DNA of 64,000 nucleotides. It comes from Chitinophagales bacterium (lineage in GTDB: Bacteria; Bacteroidota; Bacteroidia; Chitinophagales; Chitinophagaceae). The position numbers were made by a program, and so were the translations under genes. Location of the stretch: positions 275,905 through 339,904 of the forward strand of contig JAFLBL010000004.1 of assembly GCA_017303855.1 (NCBI GenBank), in the 5' to 3' direction. Below, piece after piece: positions 54,555 through 63,873 of the stretch; within the stretch, counting starts at the first letter, position 1; each line of letters starts with the position of its first letter. The notes under the pieces are model-generated. The model had not been told where the DNA came from and did no database searches. It worked only from the letters and a program-made list of their open reading frames with translations.

Positions 54555-57500
54555 ATGACAGAAGATCAAAAAAAATGGTTTGATAAACTATACCAAAAAA
54601 GACGGAATACAGCAACAACACTAATGGATGACTTTGCGATTAGCAATATGTGGAACAGTGTCATTGAAAAATATAGTGACCAAGCTCATTTCATTTACGA
54701 GCTTTTACAGAATGCAAATGATGCAAAAGCGACAAAGTCCTCATTTGAATTAACAAAGCATGGACTTTATTTTAAGCACAATGGGAAAATAAATTTTTGG
54801 ATTTCGAATCCCGATAATGAAAAACAGGACCAGCAGAACAATAAACTTGGTGACATTAATGCAATTACAGCCGTTGCACAATCAAATAAAAAAGACCATT
54901 CAACAATTGGGAAATTTGGAGTTGGTTTTAAAGCGGTTTTTCAATATACTGAAACGCCACACATTTATGACCCAAACTTTCAATTTAAGATTTGCAAATT
55001 CATAGTTCCAATTAAATTGGATGATGATTTGACAGGCCGACAAAATGACGAAACTATTTTTTATTTTCCTTTTGATAAGCAAGAAACTGATGAAAAGGGT
55101 AATTTAAAAATGTCTAAGGAAAAAGCATATTCAGATGTATTGGAAAAGCTAAAAAAGCTGATCTTTCCAACATTGTTTCTTTCCGACTTACAAGAAGTAA
55201 AATGGCAAGCAGAAAACAACGAAGTAGGCGAATATTCTAAAAAAAGATCATTACAGGAACAAGCAGAAAACATCTTTTATGAAAAAGTTGAACTCAATCA
55301 AAAAATCGGATTAAAACAAAGAAAAGATAGATTATTCGTTTTCACACGTTTTACAGATGAGCTTAATCTTTACTATTCTATTGGCTTCTTTGTTAACGAG
55401 AAAGGCAAATTGATGCCAAAACAAGTTTCTGCATTTTGTTTTTTTCCAACCAAGGAAATAACAAACCTAAATTTTATTCTCCACGCTCCATTTTTGCTTA
55501 CAGATAGTCGTGAAGGAATACATCGTTCTAAAGAGCATAATACAGAAATGGTAGAGTTGCTTGCACAACTCTCAGCAGACAGTTTGCTTGTTTTAAAAAA
55601 ATTAAAGCTGATTAACGATGATATAATTGAGATAATTCCCTATAAGAAAATTGATTATGGTAATGAGGGTTTTTTTGATGATTTCTATTTTAGAATAAAA
55701 GAGAAGTTGCAAACCGAAGAAATACTTCCTGCTAAAAACGAAGCCTTTGCAAATAAGAGTAACGCCTATTGGGCAGATTCGCCTGATTTGGCAAACTTAT
55801 TTACTAACGAACAACTTGCTGAATTAGTAAAAAATCAAAATGCAAAATGGGTTTTCACAACAATAGGGAGAACAAAAAACAAGGAAATCACAGATTATAT
55901 TGATGGGGGTTCCGAAAGGTCTTGGGATAGGAAAGAACCAAATTTAATTAAATCAAGTTTGGACTTTGAAAATAATATTGCTGAATTGATCACAGGTGAT
56001 TTTATTAAAAATCAATCTACTGAATGGCTCCATAGGTTGTATGAATATTTATCTGAAAGAAAATCTTACCAAGACGAATTCAAAACAAAACCTATTTTTA
56101 AAGACTCCCTAGGAAATGCAGTTGCAGCGTTTCATAAAAGTGGTGGGGAGTTGCACTGCATTTTATTCTTACCCCTTGATGAATTAAATTTAAGTTACAA
56201 AACTATTGACCCTGAACTGCTTAGGAATAGAAAGACAAAGGAATTTATTGAAAGCTTTGGTATAAAGAAGCCAAGTCTGAAAGATGAAATATATAATAAT
56301 ATACTGCCCTTGTATGAAAAAGATGGCGAAATTGATACAAATACACACTTCAAAAAGTTTTTCACTTATTGGAAAAGTTCGGGAAGACCAGAGGAATTTA
56401 TCTCTTTAATAGAAGAGAAAGAGTTTGTTTCTTACAAAACAAACGGAGATCAAAAAACCTATCGTGGAATTGCTGGTGAAATCTATTATCCAACTTCAGA
56501 TTTGTTAAAATATTTTGAATCAAAACCAGATACAAAATTTGTCGATTTAGACGATTACTACTCTTTTATTTCGGAGGAAAAGGAGCAACATGTTTTGAAA
56601 GAATTTCTTTTGAAATTAGGGGTAAGTTTGATGCCAAGGATAATCGAAAGAGAAATAACTGACTCTTCTGAAAAGTCAAGATTAAATCTTCGTCAATCAA
56701 CATATGGTTACTATGATCGAAACATTACAATTGATAAAATTATTGACGGGTGTAATGAGATTACAAAAAATATAAACGAAGAGAGATCCATAATTTTATG
56801 GCGTTACTTAAAAAAAATGTCGAGTTATGATTATTCACAAGGAAATCATAAATTCTTTTATTATTCACAGCAATATCAATCCTTTGAATCTAGTGCGTTA
56901 ACTATACTAAAGAAACGGAAATGGTTATTAGTTAATAGTGGAGAATTTGCCGCTCCTGGTGAAATTAGCATAAACGAATTATCTGAAGTTTACGAGACTA
57001 GCTTGGAATTAGAACGGTTATTAGGGTTTAGGCCAACCATTGTGTTAACTGAAACCGAAAGAATCGCTTCTAAATTTGAAAGCGAAGAAGAAGCCGAGGA
57101 AGCAAGAAAAGCTCTAGATGAAAAAAGAGAGAAAGAAAAAAGAAGGACAGAAAGGAAAGCTCAAGGGGTAAATACCTCAATGGATTCTGAAAATTTAGAA
57201 GGTGCGATTGAAAGTTTAGAGAATCTTTCAGAAGCTGTTTCTAAACCTAAAACTGAAAAGGGGAAGACAAATACATTGCCTGAATTTGACGAAGATGAAG
57301 AACTTGCGAAAGGAATAGAAAAATTAAAATTACAACTAGGAATTAAAAAAAGTAGAGTTGAATTAGCTAAAATCATTAAAGATAGTATAAAATACTCTTA
57401 TGATTGGTTTATTGCTTACTTACAATTGCTTGCTACATACGGTGAAAAGCAGGATGCACAGAAGCAAAAATCTATCTCATTTCAAGAAATAAAGCCATTT

Positions 57501-59300
57501 AAAGCAGATAGCAAATACTTTCTACTTTGTGGTGCAAGTAGCTATATCTCGCCTGAAATTGAAAATGCTGACGATTTTAAAGTTTCACTTGTATTTGGAA
57601 ATGGTAAACGGGAGCATATAACAGTTGAAGGAGTTTCTAAAAAGGGTCAAGATTTGTTGATTTATTGTCGTGAGCCATTGTCAAATAATACACTGTGCCT
57701 TTTTTCAAACATCTTAAAAGTTGAAATCATCTTTTTACCTGTAATTGATTTGCTTGCCAGGTTAGAAAGAGCTTTTGGAAATAGAAAATATATTGACAAG
57801 TGGGAAAATGTTGAAGAAGCAATGCCTCCATTAAATTATATTTACGGGCCACCAGGAACAGGTAAAACGACAACACTTTGCAATAAAATTAATGGAATTT
57901 TCACTTCAAAACCTAACGCTAAATTCTTGGTGCTCACCCCAACAAACAAAGCTTCGGACGTTGTTTGTAAAAAATTGCAAGATATTAATCCTTCTATTTA
58001 TGCCGTTCGTTTAAGTAGACCGACTGATCCCGAATTGGAAGATCATCAAATTTATCGTGATACGCTTGATGATGTTGATTTGCAGAGCATTCAAGTTGTT
58101 GCTTCAACAATTCACAGATTGCCTTACTTTGACATTAAGCAAATCGGTTTATTATTTCAATACAAGTGGGATTATGTAATATTTGATGAATCGTCAATGA
58201 CAGGTTTGCATTACATCACTTTTGCAATATTGGCATTGTTTAAGACAAACCCAAATATAAATATTATTATTGCAGGAGACCCAAAACAAATACCGCCAGT
58301 TATTGAAATTGATGAAAAAGAGTTAGAAAATTTTGATTTTCAAGATGAGAACATCTACAAAATGATGAAACTTGAAAGTTTTAATCCTAAGAATCAAATA
58401 ATCAGAAAAACTGACAGTATTTTAAACCTTACTACGCAATATAGAAGTGTTCCCAATATTGGTCAACTATTTAGTGAACTTTCTTATTCAAGTTTGTTGC
58501 AGCACGACAGAGCAACTAACAGAACAAAAGCAAAGCCTTTGCCAGAAAAATTTCGAAGCTTAATCACGTCAAACGTAACATTCATAGATATTCCGCTTGA
58601 TGAAAACAATTCAATTTACAAAGTAAATAAACTATTTTTCAGTTCCTATCATACTTATTGTGCAATTTTAGTTTCTGAAATCATAAAATATTTTGACACA
58701 TCAAGCAACGACAACAATGAACACTGGACAATTGGGCTAATAGCACCATACAAAGCACAAGCTATGTTACTCAACAAATTAATAACTTCCTACTATCTTT
58801 CTGAAAAAGTAAAAGTTATATCTGACACAGTACATGGATTTCAGGGTGATGAATGTGATATTGTATTTTTTGTTTGCAATCCCAATAATTATTATTTTAA
58901 ATACCATGAGAAATCTTTGTTGTCAAAAGAGTATATATATAATGTGGCAATCAGCAGAGCAAAAGACTATTTGATAGTTTTGCACCCATTCTCAGAAATT
59001 CAAAATAATGAGTTCATTAATAAAATTGGACTTTCGTATAAAAACCATTTTGGTAATATAAGAATATTAAAAGCTAATGGAATCGAAAATATTTTGTTCA
59101 ACGAGGAAAACTATATAGAAAATAACAGTTATGTTTCAGGTCACGACAATGTAAATGTTTTTGGGCATTCTGATATGAAATATTTCATAAAAGCAAATGA
59201 CACAGCAATTGACATACAATTAAGAGATAAATTAGATCATAAAAGAAATATTTTATCGGCGGGATGGAAAGATATTTATCATAGTGATAGCATTAAATAG
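54555..59300 (+). CDS. Sacsin-type (GHKL) ATPase fused to SF1 helicase, defence-type protein
   Basis: 1581-residue cytoplasmic protein. N-terminus: Hsp90/sacsin-like ATPase with FIYELLQNANDAKAT (N-box, residues 46-60) and STIGKFGVGFKAVF (116-129). A long middle region of unknown fold reaches about 830, followed by a highly charged, coiled-coil-prone stretch (EEAEEARKALDEKREKEKRR) at about 840-870. C-terminus: Upf1-like SF1 helicase with YGPPGTGKTT (motif I, near 1097), FDESS (II, near 1210), AGDPKQIPPV (III, near 1240), QYRS (IV, near 1293), HGFQGDECD (V, near 1427) and NVAISRAKDYL (VI, near 1462). About 100 residues follow with no recognised nuclease. Such fusions occur in bacterial defence islands; the activity here is unproven. 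Strongly AT-rich; leader shared with the next gene. Confidence 0.88.
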   Translation: MTEDQKKWFDKLYQKRRNTATTLMDDFAISNMWNSVIEKYSDQAHFIYELLQNANDAKATKSSFELTKHGLYFKHNGKINFWISNPDNEKQDQQNNKLGDINAITAVAQSNKKDHSTIGKFGVGFKAVFQYTETPHIYDPNFQFKICKFIVPIKLDDDLTGRQNDETIFYFPFDKQETDEKGNLKMSKEKAYSDVLEKLKKLIFPTLFLSDLQEVKWQAENNEVGEYSKKRSLQEQAENIFYEKVELNQKIGLKQRKDRLFVFTRFTDELNLYYSIGFFVNEKGKLMPKQVSAFCFFPTKEITNLNFILHAPFLLTDSREGIHRSKEHNTEMVELLAQLSADSLLVLKKLKLINDDIIEIIPYKKIDYGNEGFFDDFYFRIKEKLQTEEILPAKNEAFANKSNAYWADSPDLANLFTNEQLAELVKNQNAKWVFTTIGRTKNKEITDYIDGGSERSWDRKEPNLIKSSLDFENNIAELITGDFIKNQSTEWLHRLYEYLSERKSYQDEFKTKPIFKDSLGNAVAAFHKSGGELHCILFLPLDELNLSYKTIDPELLRNRKTKEFIESFGIKKPSLKDEIYNNILPLYEKDGEIDTNTHFKKFFTYWKSSGRPEEFISLIEEKEFVSYKTNGDQKTYRGIAGEIYYPTSDLLKYFESKPDTKFVDLDDYYSFISEEKEQHVLKEFLLKLGVSLMPRIIEREITDSSEKSRLNLRQSTYGYYDRNITIDKIIDGCNEITKNINEERSIILWRYLKKMSSYDYSQGNHKFFYYSQQYQSFESSALTILKKRKWLLVNSGEFAAPGEISINELSEVYETSLELERLLGFRPTIVLTETERIASKFESEEEAEEARKALDEKREKEKRRTERKAQGVNTSMDSENLEGAIESLENLSEAVSKPKTEKGKTNTLPEFDEDEELAKGIEKLKLQLGIKKSRVELAKIIKDSIKYSYDWFIAYLQLLATYGEKQDAQKQKSISFQEIKPFKADSKYFLLCGASSYISPEIENADDFKVSLVFGNGKREHITVEGVSKKGQDLLIYCREPLSNNTLCLFSNILKVEIIFLPVIDLLARLERAFGNRKYIDKWENVEEAMPPLNYIYGPPGTGKTTTLCNKINGIFTSKPNAKFLVLTPTNKASDVVCKKLQDINPSIYAVRLSRPTDPELEDHQIYRDTLDDVDLQSIQVVASTIHRLPYFDIKQIGLLFQYKWDYVIFDESSMTGLHYITFAILALFKTNPNINIIIAGDPKQIPPVIEIDEKELENFDFQDENIYKMMKLESFNPKNQIIRKTDSILNLTTQYRSVPNIGQLFSELSYSSLLQHDRATNRTKAKPLPEKFRSLITSNVTFIDIPLDENNSIYKVNKLFFSSYHTYCAILVSEIIKYFDTSSNDNNEHWTIGLIAPYKAQAMLLNKLITSYYLSEKVKVISDTVHGFQGDECDIVFFVCNPNNYYFKYHEKSLLSKEYIYNVAISRAKDYLIVLHPFSEIQNNEFINKIGLSYKNHFGNIRILKANGIENILFNEENYIENNSYVSGHDNVNVFGHSDMKYFIKANDTAIDIQLRDKLDHKRNILSAGWKDIYHSDSIK

Positions 59301-59767
59301 TAAAAATAGATTCGGATAAGTTTGATAATCAAATCACTGATAATAAATAGCTTGTAAACATGCTTTTATTAATACAAAAATCATAATGATGATGCGTAAA
59401 ATGATGCTGTAAACATTTATACCTCTGGTTAACTTTATATTTTCTTCTTTATATCCTGTTCAAACAGGGTGCTTTTAACTTCAAGCCTCCACTGCCGGAT
59501 TTTGCTGGCTTAACGGGCTTGACTAACCTAAAAGGAGTATTGTAGTGAAAGCTAGGTTGTGTAAATTTATATAGTTTAAACGTTTAAAATCGGTTTTAAT
59601 AGCGAAATCGAACTATTTATTAACCACTTTATTTTCAATAGTATAGAGTTTAGATATTTCATACTATAGCAGAAATACAATCGTTGTACACTATGTTATT
59701 CAACTTCATATTCCATTCAAAAGAACGAGAGTCAACATCAAAATAAATTAAACACCAAGATTACAAC
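59301..59767 (+). promoter_or_regulatory. Spacer with leader B, promoter-like boxes identical in spacing to leader A
   Basis: 467 bp without a gene. 59301-59500 is AT-rich with a short hairpin CCTGTT-CA-AACAGG (59455-59468, no T-run) and two TGTAAACAT repeats. 59504-59670 matches leader A: GGCTTAACGGGCTTGACTAACC region, TATTGT at 59538-59543, 18 bp, TAAATTTA at 59562-59569, then TTATTTTCAATA and ATTTCATA. The remaining 97 bp up to the start codon are unrelated to A. Confidence 0.7.
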
Positions 59768-61429
59768 ATGCCAAATCAATACACACCTCAAAAAAGAACT
59801 ATTGGTGAATTACTTAGTTTGACAAATCCTCCAGTCGTAGTTCCCGACTGGCAAAGAAATTTTAGTTGGACTTCGTCAGAAGCACAAACATTTTGGATAG
59901 ATCTAATTGATTTTAGTAATAAATATCCAAACCAAAATATTACAGATCAGGAGTACTTTCTCGGTTCAGTGGTGATAGTAGATAATAACACTTCACATCT
60001 TTTGCTAGATGGCCAGCAGCGTTTAGCAACTGCCGGTATTCTCTTGTCTATAATAAGAGATTATCTTGCAAGATATAATCGAGACGCAGCTACCAGAATT
60101 ACAACCCGATACTTAACTGATTTTGATGACGCTTCAGATCAAAAGATTTTCAAATTGACATTAAATGTTTATGATCGAGATTTCTACAGACGAGAAGTGT
60201 TAGAAGAGCGCACTGCCGATTATGTTGCGCCAGATCCACAAATGCTTTCTCATAAACTGATTCGAGAAGTTCGGGAGTCTTTCGATTTGCATTTTAGAAA
60301 TAAATATCAGGAATTAAATAATCCGCTTGAGGCACACACGTGGGCATTAAGAATACTCCAGGTATTGGTAAATCACATTTCGGTAGTTGCGGTCATTTCT
60401 ACAGACGAGGATAATGCTTCAAATGTATTTGAGACACTAAATGATCGTGGAATTGGGTTGTCAACACCAGATTTGCTAAGAAATTTCCTTCTTAGGAGAG
60501 CCCCCGATGAGGAAAGAGAAGAAATTGTAACTTTATGGGGTACAATATTTGATATTGACGAAGAAGTCAAAATAGATGTCTTTCTTAGACATTATTGGTT
60601 ATCAAGAGCTGGTGATGTAAAAACCCGATCTTTATATCGGGAAGTAAAATCCTTTATACAAACTAATAATGAATCGAGCTTATTTTTTACAAGAAATTTG
60701 ACTGACAATGCAGAAGTTTATAAAAATCTTTTAACTGCGCAAGTAGAGGATGAATTATCTTCTAAATATCTAAAGGATATCAAAGAACTAGGAGCTAATT
60801 TACTTTATCCATCTTTGTTAAGCGCTATTGCAACATATGAAACTGATGAGTTTTCCTCAGTATGCAAAAATCTAATCGTTTTATTTGTTCGTTACAGTGT
60901 AATAGGCAGACTTGAAAATAGTCCTTTAGAAACTTTCTGTTACAATCTTGCAAGAGATATACGAAATGGGCTTTCAGTAGCGGATTTGATTATAAGGGTA
61001 AATGAAAAAATGCCAACAAACGATCAGTTTAGAAATCAATTTTCACAAACATCAATAACTAGAAGGGATTCTGTAAGATACATATTAAGAGAGATAGAAT
61101 TAAGTAAAAGAAGGACACAAGAACTTGAAGTTGCACCACCTTCTAGAGTTCAAGTAGAGCATATTTATCCTCAGACACCCTTGGCGGCAGAACGTTTGGC
61201 TAACCATAATTCACTGATAAATAGAATTGGAAATTTAACGTTGTTAGACAGACGTTTGAACGCAGCGATAAAGAATGGCAATTTCTTAGCGAAAAAACCT
61301 TCGTATCAACAATCTGAACTTATTATTACTAATGAATTGGCAAATTACAATGAATGGACTTTAGCTATTATAGAAGCTCGACAATTAGAAATGGCTGAGA
61401 CTGCTTTAAGTATTTGGAGAATAGATTGA
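59768..61429 (+). CDS. GmrSD-type DUF262-DUF1524 protein, probable modification-dependent restriction enzyme
   Basis: 553-residue single-chain protein with the two halves of GmrS/GmrD. N-terminal DUF262 (ParB/Srx-like NTPase): IGELLSLTNPPVVVPDWQRNFSW, DGQQRLATAGILL (DGQQR at 81-85) and NVFETLNDRGIGLSTPDLLRNF-type helix (written in part). C-terminal DUF1524 HNH-like nuclease: VEHIYPQTP (His near 465) and NRIGNLTLLDRRLN (near 485-498), followed by NAAIKNG. Type IV enzymes of this family cut DNA with glucosylated hydroxymethylcytosine or phosphorothioate; the modification recognised here is unknown. Downstream of the helicase gene with its own copy of the same leader. Confidence 0.9.
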   Translation: MPNQYTPQKRTIGELLSLTNPPVVVPDWQRNFSWTSSEAQTFWIDLIDFSNKYPNQNITDQEYFLGSVVIVDNNTSHLLLDGQQRLATAGILLSIIRDYLARYNRDAATRITTRYLTDFDDASDQKIFKLTLNVYDRDFYRREVLEERTADYVAPDPQMLSHKLIREVRESFDLHFRNKYQELNNPLEAHTWALRILQVLVNHISVVAVISTDEDNASNVFETLNDRGIGLSTPDLLRNFLLRRAPDEEREEIVTLWGTIFDIDEEVKIDVFLRHYWLSRAGDVKTRSLYREVKSFIQTNNESSLFFTRNLTDNAEVYKNLLTAQVEDELSSKYLKDIKELGANLLYPSLLSAIATYETDEFSSVCKNLIVLFVRYSVIGRLENSPLETFCYNLARDIRNGLSVADLIIRVNEKMPTNDQFRNQFSQTSITRRDSVRYILREIELSKRRTQELEVAPPSRVQVEHIYPQTPLAAERLANHNSLINRIGNLTLLDRRLNAAIKNGNFLAKKPSYQQSELIITNELANYNEWTLAIIEARQLEMAETALSIWRID

Positions 61430-61704
61430 GGTCAACACTGCGTACAACATCGAGATTTGTGCAATGGACTTCAGAATAAATACTCATCGACAGAATAAAA
61501 CCCTGCAACATATAGGGCTGACACGGTCTCTTAGAAATTTGATCTAAAAATAGATCATTACCTCAGGAAGGAGCTTTGCGCACCCGGCTTTAGGTATCTC
61601 GGATGGGCCACTTCACAGAGCCCTGCACGTTAGTGGTAGGCCATATTATAAGCATCCTCAACTTTGGGATTACATTTTATTTAGTGTTAACAAAAAAAAT
61701 CTTT
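61430..61704. other. Spacer with perfect GATCTA hairpin
   Basis: 275 bp. A perfect palindrome GATCTA-AAAA-TAGATC is at 61541-61556, without a following T-run. At 61588-61650 the base composition rises locally (GCACCCGGCTTTAGG; CCTGCACGTTAGTGG), unlike the AT-rich genes on both sides, which may mark an old junction. No copy of the shared leader is seen here. Confidence 0.5.
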
Positions 61705-62781
61705 ATGAACCCAAATGAAAATGACATCAAGTCTTTTGAAGAAATAGAGAAAGAAATATCAGCAGAACTCAAGACGTTAGAAGAGGCAGTTTTACAAGAC
61801 TTTTCAAAAATTAAGGGACGTGACAGCTCTGTACATTCTTTGCATGGAACAATCGGACATAATAAACAAAAAAGCCTTGATTTGGTACATGGAACTTGGA
61901 TAAATCATGAAGAATATATTGCTGCCTGGCTTCAAGGTTTGAAAGACTTAATTGCTAGCAATTATCCTACAATTTTAAAGGAAATGTTTGCTAACAAAGG
62001 TATTAGAAAGTACATTTTTAAGTTCCTTGAAAGAGATTTTTACCGTCATTATAAAGTTCGTATAAGGAAAAAACCGCAAGAAAACTTGTGGTCAATTTGG
62101 TTTGGAAGCGAAGTATTGTCTTGGGGACTATTAATTGCTCCCAGACTTGCAGAGGGAGAGTGGGAAAACAAACCAGCTGAAGTAAGAAAAGTAAACTTTG
62201 AATATTGGACAATTGGGCATGTCTTGTCTACAGGCTTGGTAGATCCAGAAAATAATAAGCTAGTAACCTTTAATGATTTAGAGGCTCTTTTGACTTTTTA
62301 TGAATCAATCTTGAAAAGAGTCTCAAACTCTATTTATGAAAAACATGTTTTCGATTTCTATTGTGCTTACTTAAGAAATTCAGCTAATCCTAATACAGAG
62401 CCTTTTCTGATTCCTGAATTTCGATATGAAGGAATTAAGCAAAGGCATAAATATCGATTAGATTTCACCATATTAAATTCAAACACCGGAGAAAGGATTG
62501 GATTCGAATTAAGTCCACAATCCACTCATATGGCTATTCAAGGAATAACATCTAAAACACAGATTGAGCTTAATAAAGATCTGCTGGACAAATGGAACAA
62601 AGAAATGGACAAACGCAATAGTTATTTTGAACAGTTCGGAATAACAACTCTTACTTTTACGGATGATAAATTAGCTGATATGAATTCGTGCAACAAAACC
62701 ATTGGTTATTACTTATCAAAACGAGAAAAGGAAAAGAAAACTGTAGAGCAGCTTACGTCAGAAATACTTGCATTGAAATGA
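61705..62781 (+). CDS. Hypothetical protein with possible PD-(D/E)xK-type core
   Basis: 358 residues from ATG 61705 (preferred, with MNPNENDIKSFEE and an upstream A-rich stretch); an in-frame ATG at 61603 adds 34 residues that look like translated spacer. I do not recognise a named family. The N-terminal 120 residues are helical and charged, and the middle has YWTIGHVLSTGLVD. Near the C-terminus, KYRLDFTILNS (Asp253) followed by RIGFELSPQSTH (Glu268-x-Ser270) has the spacing of the D...E-x-K strands of restriction-endonuclease-like folds, with Ser in place of Lys. The following helix TQIELNKDLLDKWNKEMDK and strand GITTLTFTDDKL would complete such a fold. Nuclease function is only a suggestion. 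Located between a restriction protein and an EEP-fold protein. Confidence 0.7.
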   Translation: MNPNENDIKSFEEIEKEISAELKTLEEAVLQDFSKIKGRDSSVHSLHGTIGHNKQKSLDLVHGTWINHEEYIAAWLQGLKDLIASNYPTILKEMFANKGIRKYIFKFLERDFYRHYKVRIRKKPQENLWSIWFGSEVLSWGLLIAPRLAEGEWENKPAEVRKVNFEYWTIGHVLSTGLVDPENNKLVTFNDLEALLTFYESILKRVSNSIYEKHVFDFYCAYLRNSANPNTEPFLIPEFRYEGIKQRHKYRLDFTILNSNTGERIGFELSPQSTHMAIQGITSKTQIELNKDLLDKWNKEMDKRNSYFEQFGITTLTFTDDKLADMNSCNKTIGYYLSKREKEKKTVEQLTSEILALK

Positions 62782-63028
62782 AGATTAAAGCGTTACGTGG
62801 GCTAACCGCTAACATTACATTGACAATATGGCGGGTCGACGATTATGTTCTCCGCTTATTTGTTCGCTAATCAACTTTAGTGTTTGCAGACGAATAACGC
62901 CGAGCAAACGAATAGCAATGAACTATTGTATTTTTAATCAGCAGCGGCACCAGGCAGACAGTACACGGAATATCGCCACATCGCAAATACTTCAACGTTG
63001 CTCGTCATTTTAAATAATATTCCGATAA
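62782..63028. other. Spacer of higher GC content, no feature recognised
   Basis: Contains TTACGTGGGCTAACCGCTAAC and a distant GCGTTA / TAACGC inverted pair, reminiscent of cassette boundaries but without matching integron core sites. No ORF of useful length and no terminator is seen. Confidence 0.4.
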
Positions 63029-63742
63029 ATGAAAATAATAACTTGGAATTGCAATATGGCTTTTAGAAAAAAGGCTGAATATATTTTAACATACAAGCCA
63101 GATATTTTAATTATTCCAGAATGTGAACATCCTGACAAATTATTATTTCCAATTAATACTCCAAGGCCAAAAGACATTCTATGGTTTGGTAAAAATCAAA
63201 ACAAAGGACTTGCAATATTTTCTTACAGTAAGTTTCGTTTCAAGGTTCTTGAAAATCACAACGAGGATTTTAAAATGATTATTCCAATCGAAGTAGCTGA
63301 CGGAGAGTTTGATTTTAATTTATTTGCGATTTGGGCTAATAACCCAACAGATAGAGATGGTCAATATATTGAACAAGTTTGGAAAGCACTTCTTTATTAC
63401 GGCAACTTGCTTACTGACACGAAAACTATTCTAGTTGGTGATTTTAATAGTAACTCTATTTGGGACAAAAAACACAGGGAAGGCAATCACTCTGATGTTG
63501 TAAAGCATTTAGAAAGGAAAGGAATATTTAGTACATATCATTTATATTATAAGCAGAAACAAGGAGCAGAAGAACATCCAACGCTATATATGTACAGACG
63601 CAAGGACAAGCCTTATCATATTGACTATTGCTTCGCTTCAAAAGAATTATTAGACAAAGTAAGTTCAGTTGAAATTGGCGATTTTGATGAATGGACAAAA
63701 TATAGTGACCACGTTCCTGTTATTGTAACTTTTAACAACTAA
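63029..63742 (+). CDS. Endonuclease/exonuclease/phosphatase (EEP) fold protein
   Basis: 237-residue cytoplasmic protein of the EEP (DNase I-like) superfamily. All hallmark motifs are present: ITWNCNMAFRKK (metal Asn), PDILIIPECE (metal Glu), VGDFNSNSIWD (Asp-x-Asn), YHIDYCFAS and SDHVPVIV (catalytic His). Shorter than typical exonuclease III (about 270), with no signal peptide, so an intracellular nuclease or phosphodiesterase is likely. AT-rich like the three genes before it; 247 bp separate it from the preceding gene. Small EEP proteins of this kind are common stand-alone genes in variable regions; substrate unknown. Confidence 0.88.
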   Translation: MKIITWNCNMAFRKKAEYILTYKPDILIIPECEHPDKLLFPINTPRPKDILWFGKNQNKGLAIFSYSKFRFKVLENHNEDFKMIIPIEVADGEFDFNLFAIWANNPTDRDGQYIEQVWKALLYYGNLLTDTKTILVGDFNSNSIWDKKHREGNHSDVVKHLERKGIFSTYHLYYKQKQGAEEHPTLYMYRRKDKPYHIDYCFASKELLDKVSSVEIGDFDEWTKYSDHVPVIVTFNN

Positions 63743-63873
63743 TATGAATTAAGGCGGTCCTGTTTCATTAGATTACAAATTTTTAGAAAAATCGGACAAT
63801 CAGGAAAGGTAGCTAAAGTCCTCTGTGGTAATGTATTTCATAATTCTTATTTACCCCATCGCCCCCCAAACCA

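Noticed and set aside
61603..61704. 34-residue hydrophobic N-terminal extension of the 61705 protein
   Set aside because: Composition follows the spacer, and the ATG at 61705 has a better A-rich upstream context; a membrane anchor cannot be fully excluded.
62782..63028. Integron attC-like cassette boundary
   Set aside because: A GCGTTA/TAACGC pair is present, but the GTTRRRY and RYYYAAC core sites do not fit and no integrase is in view.
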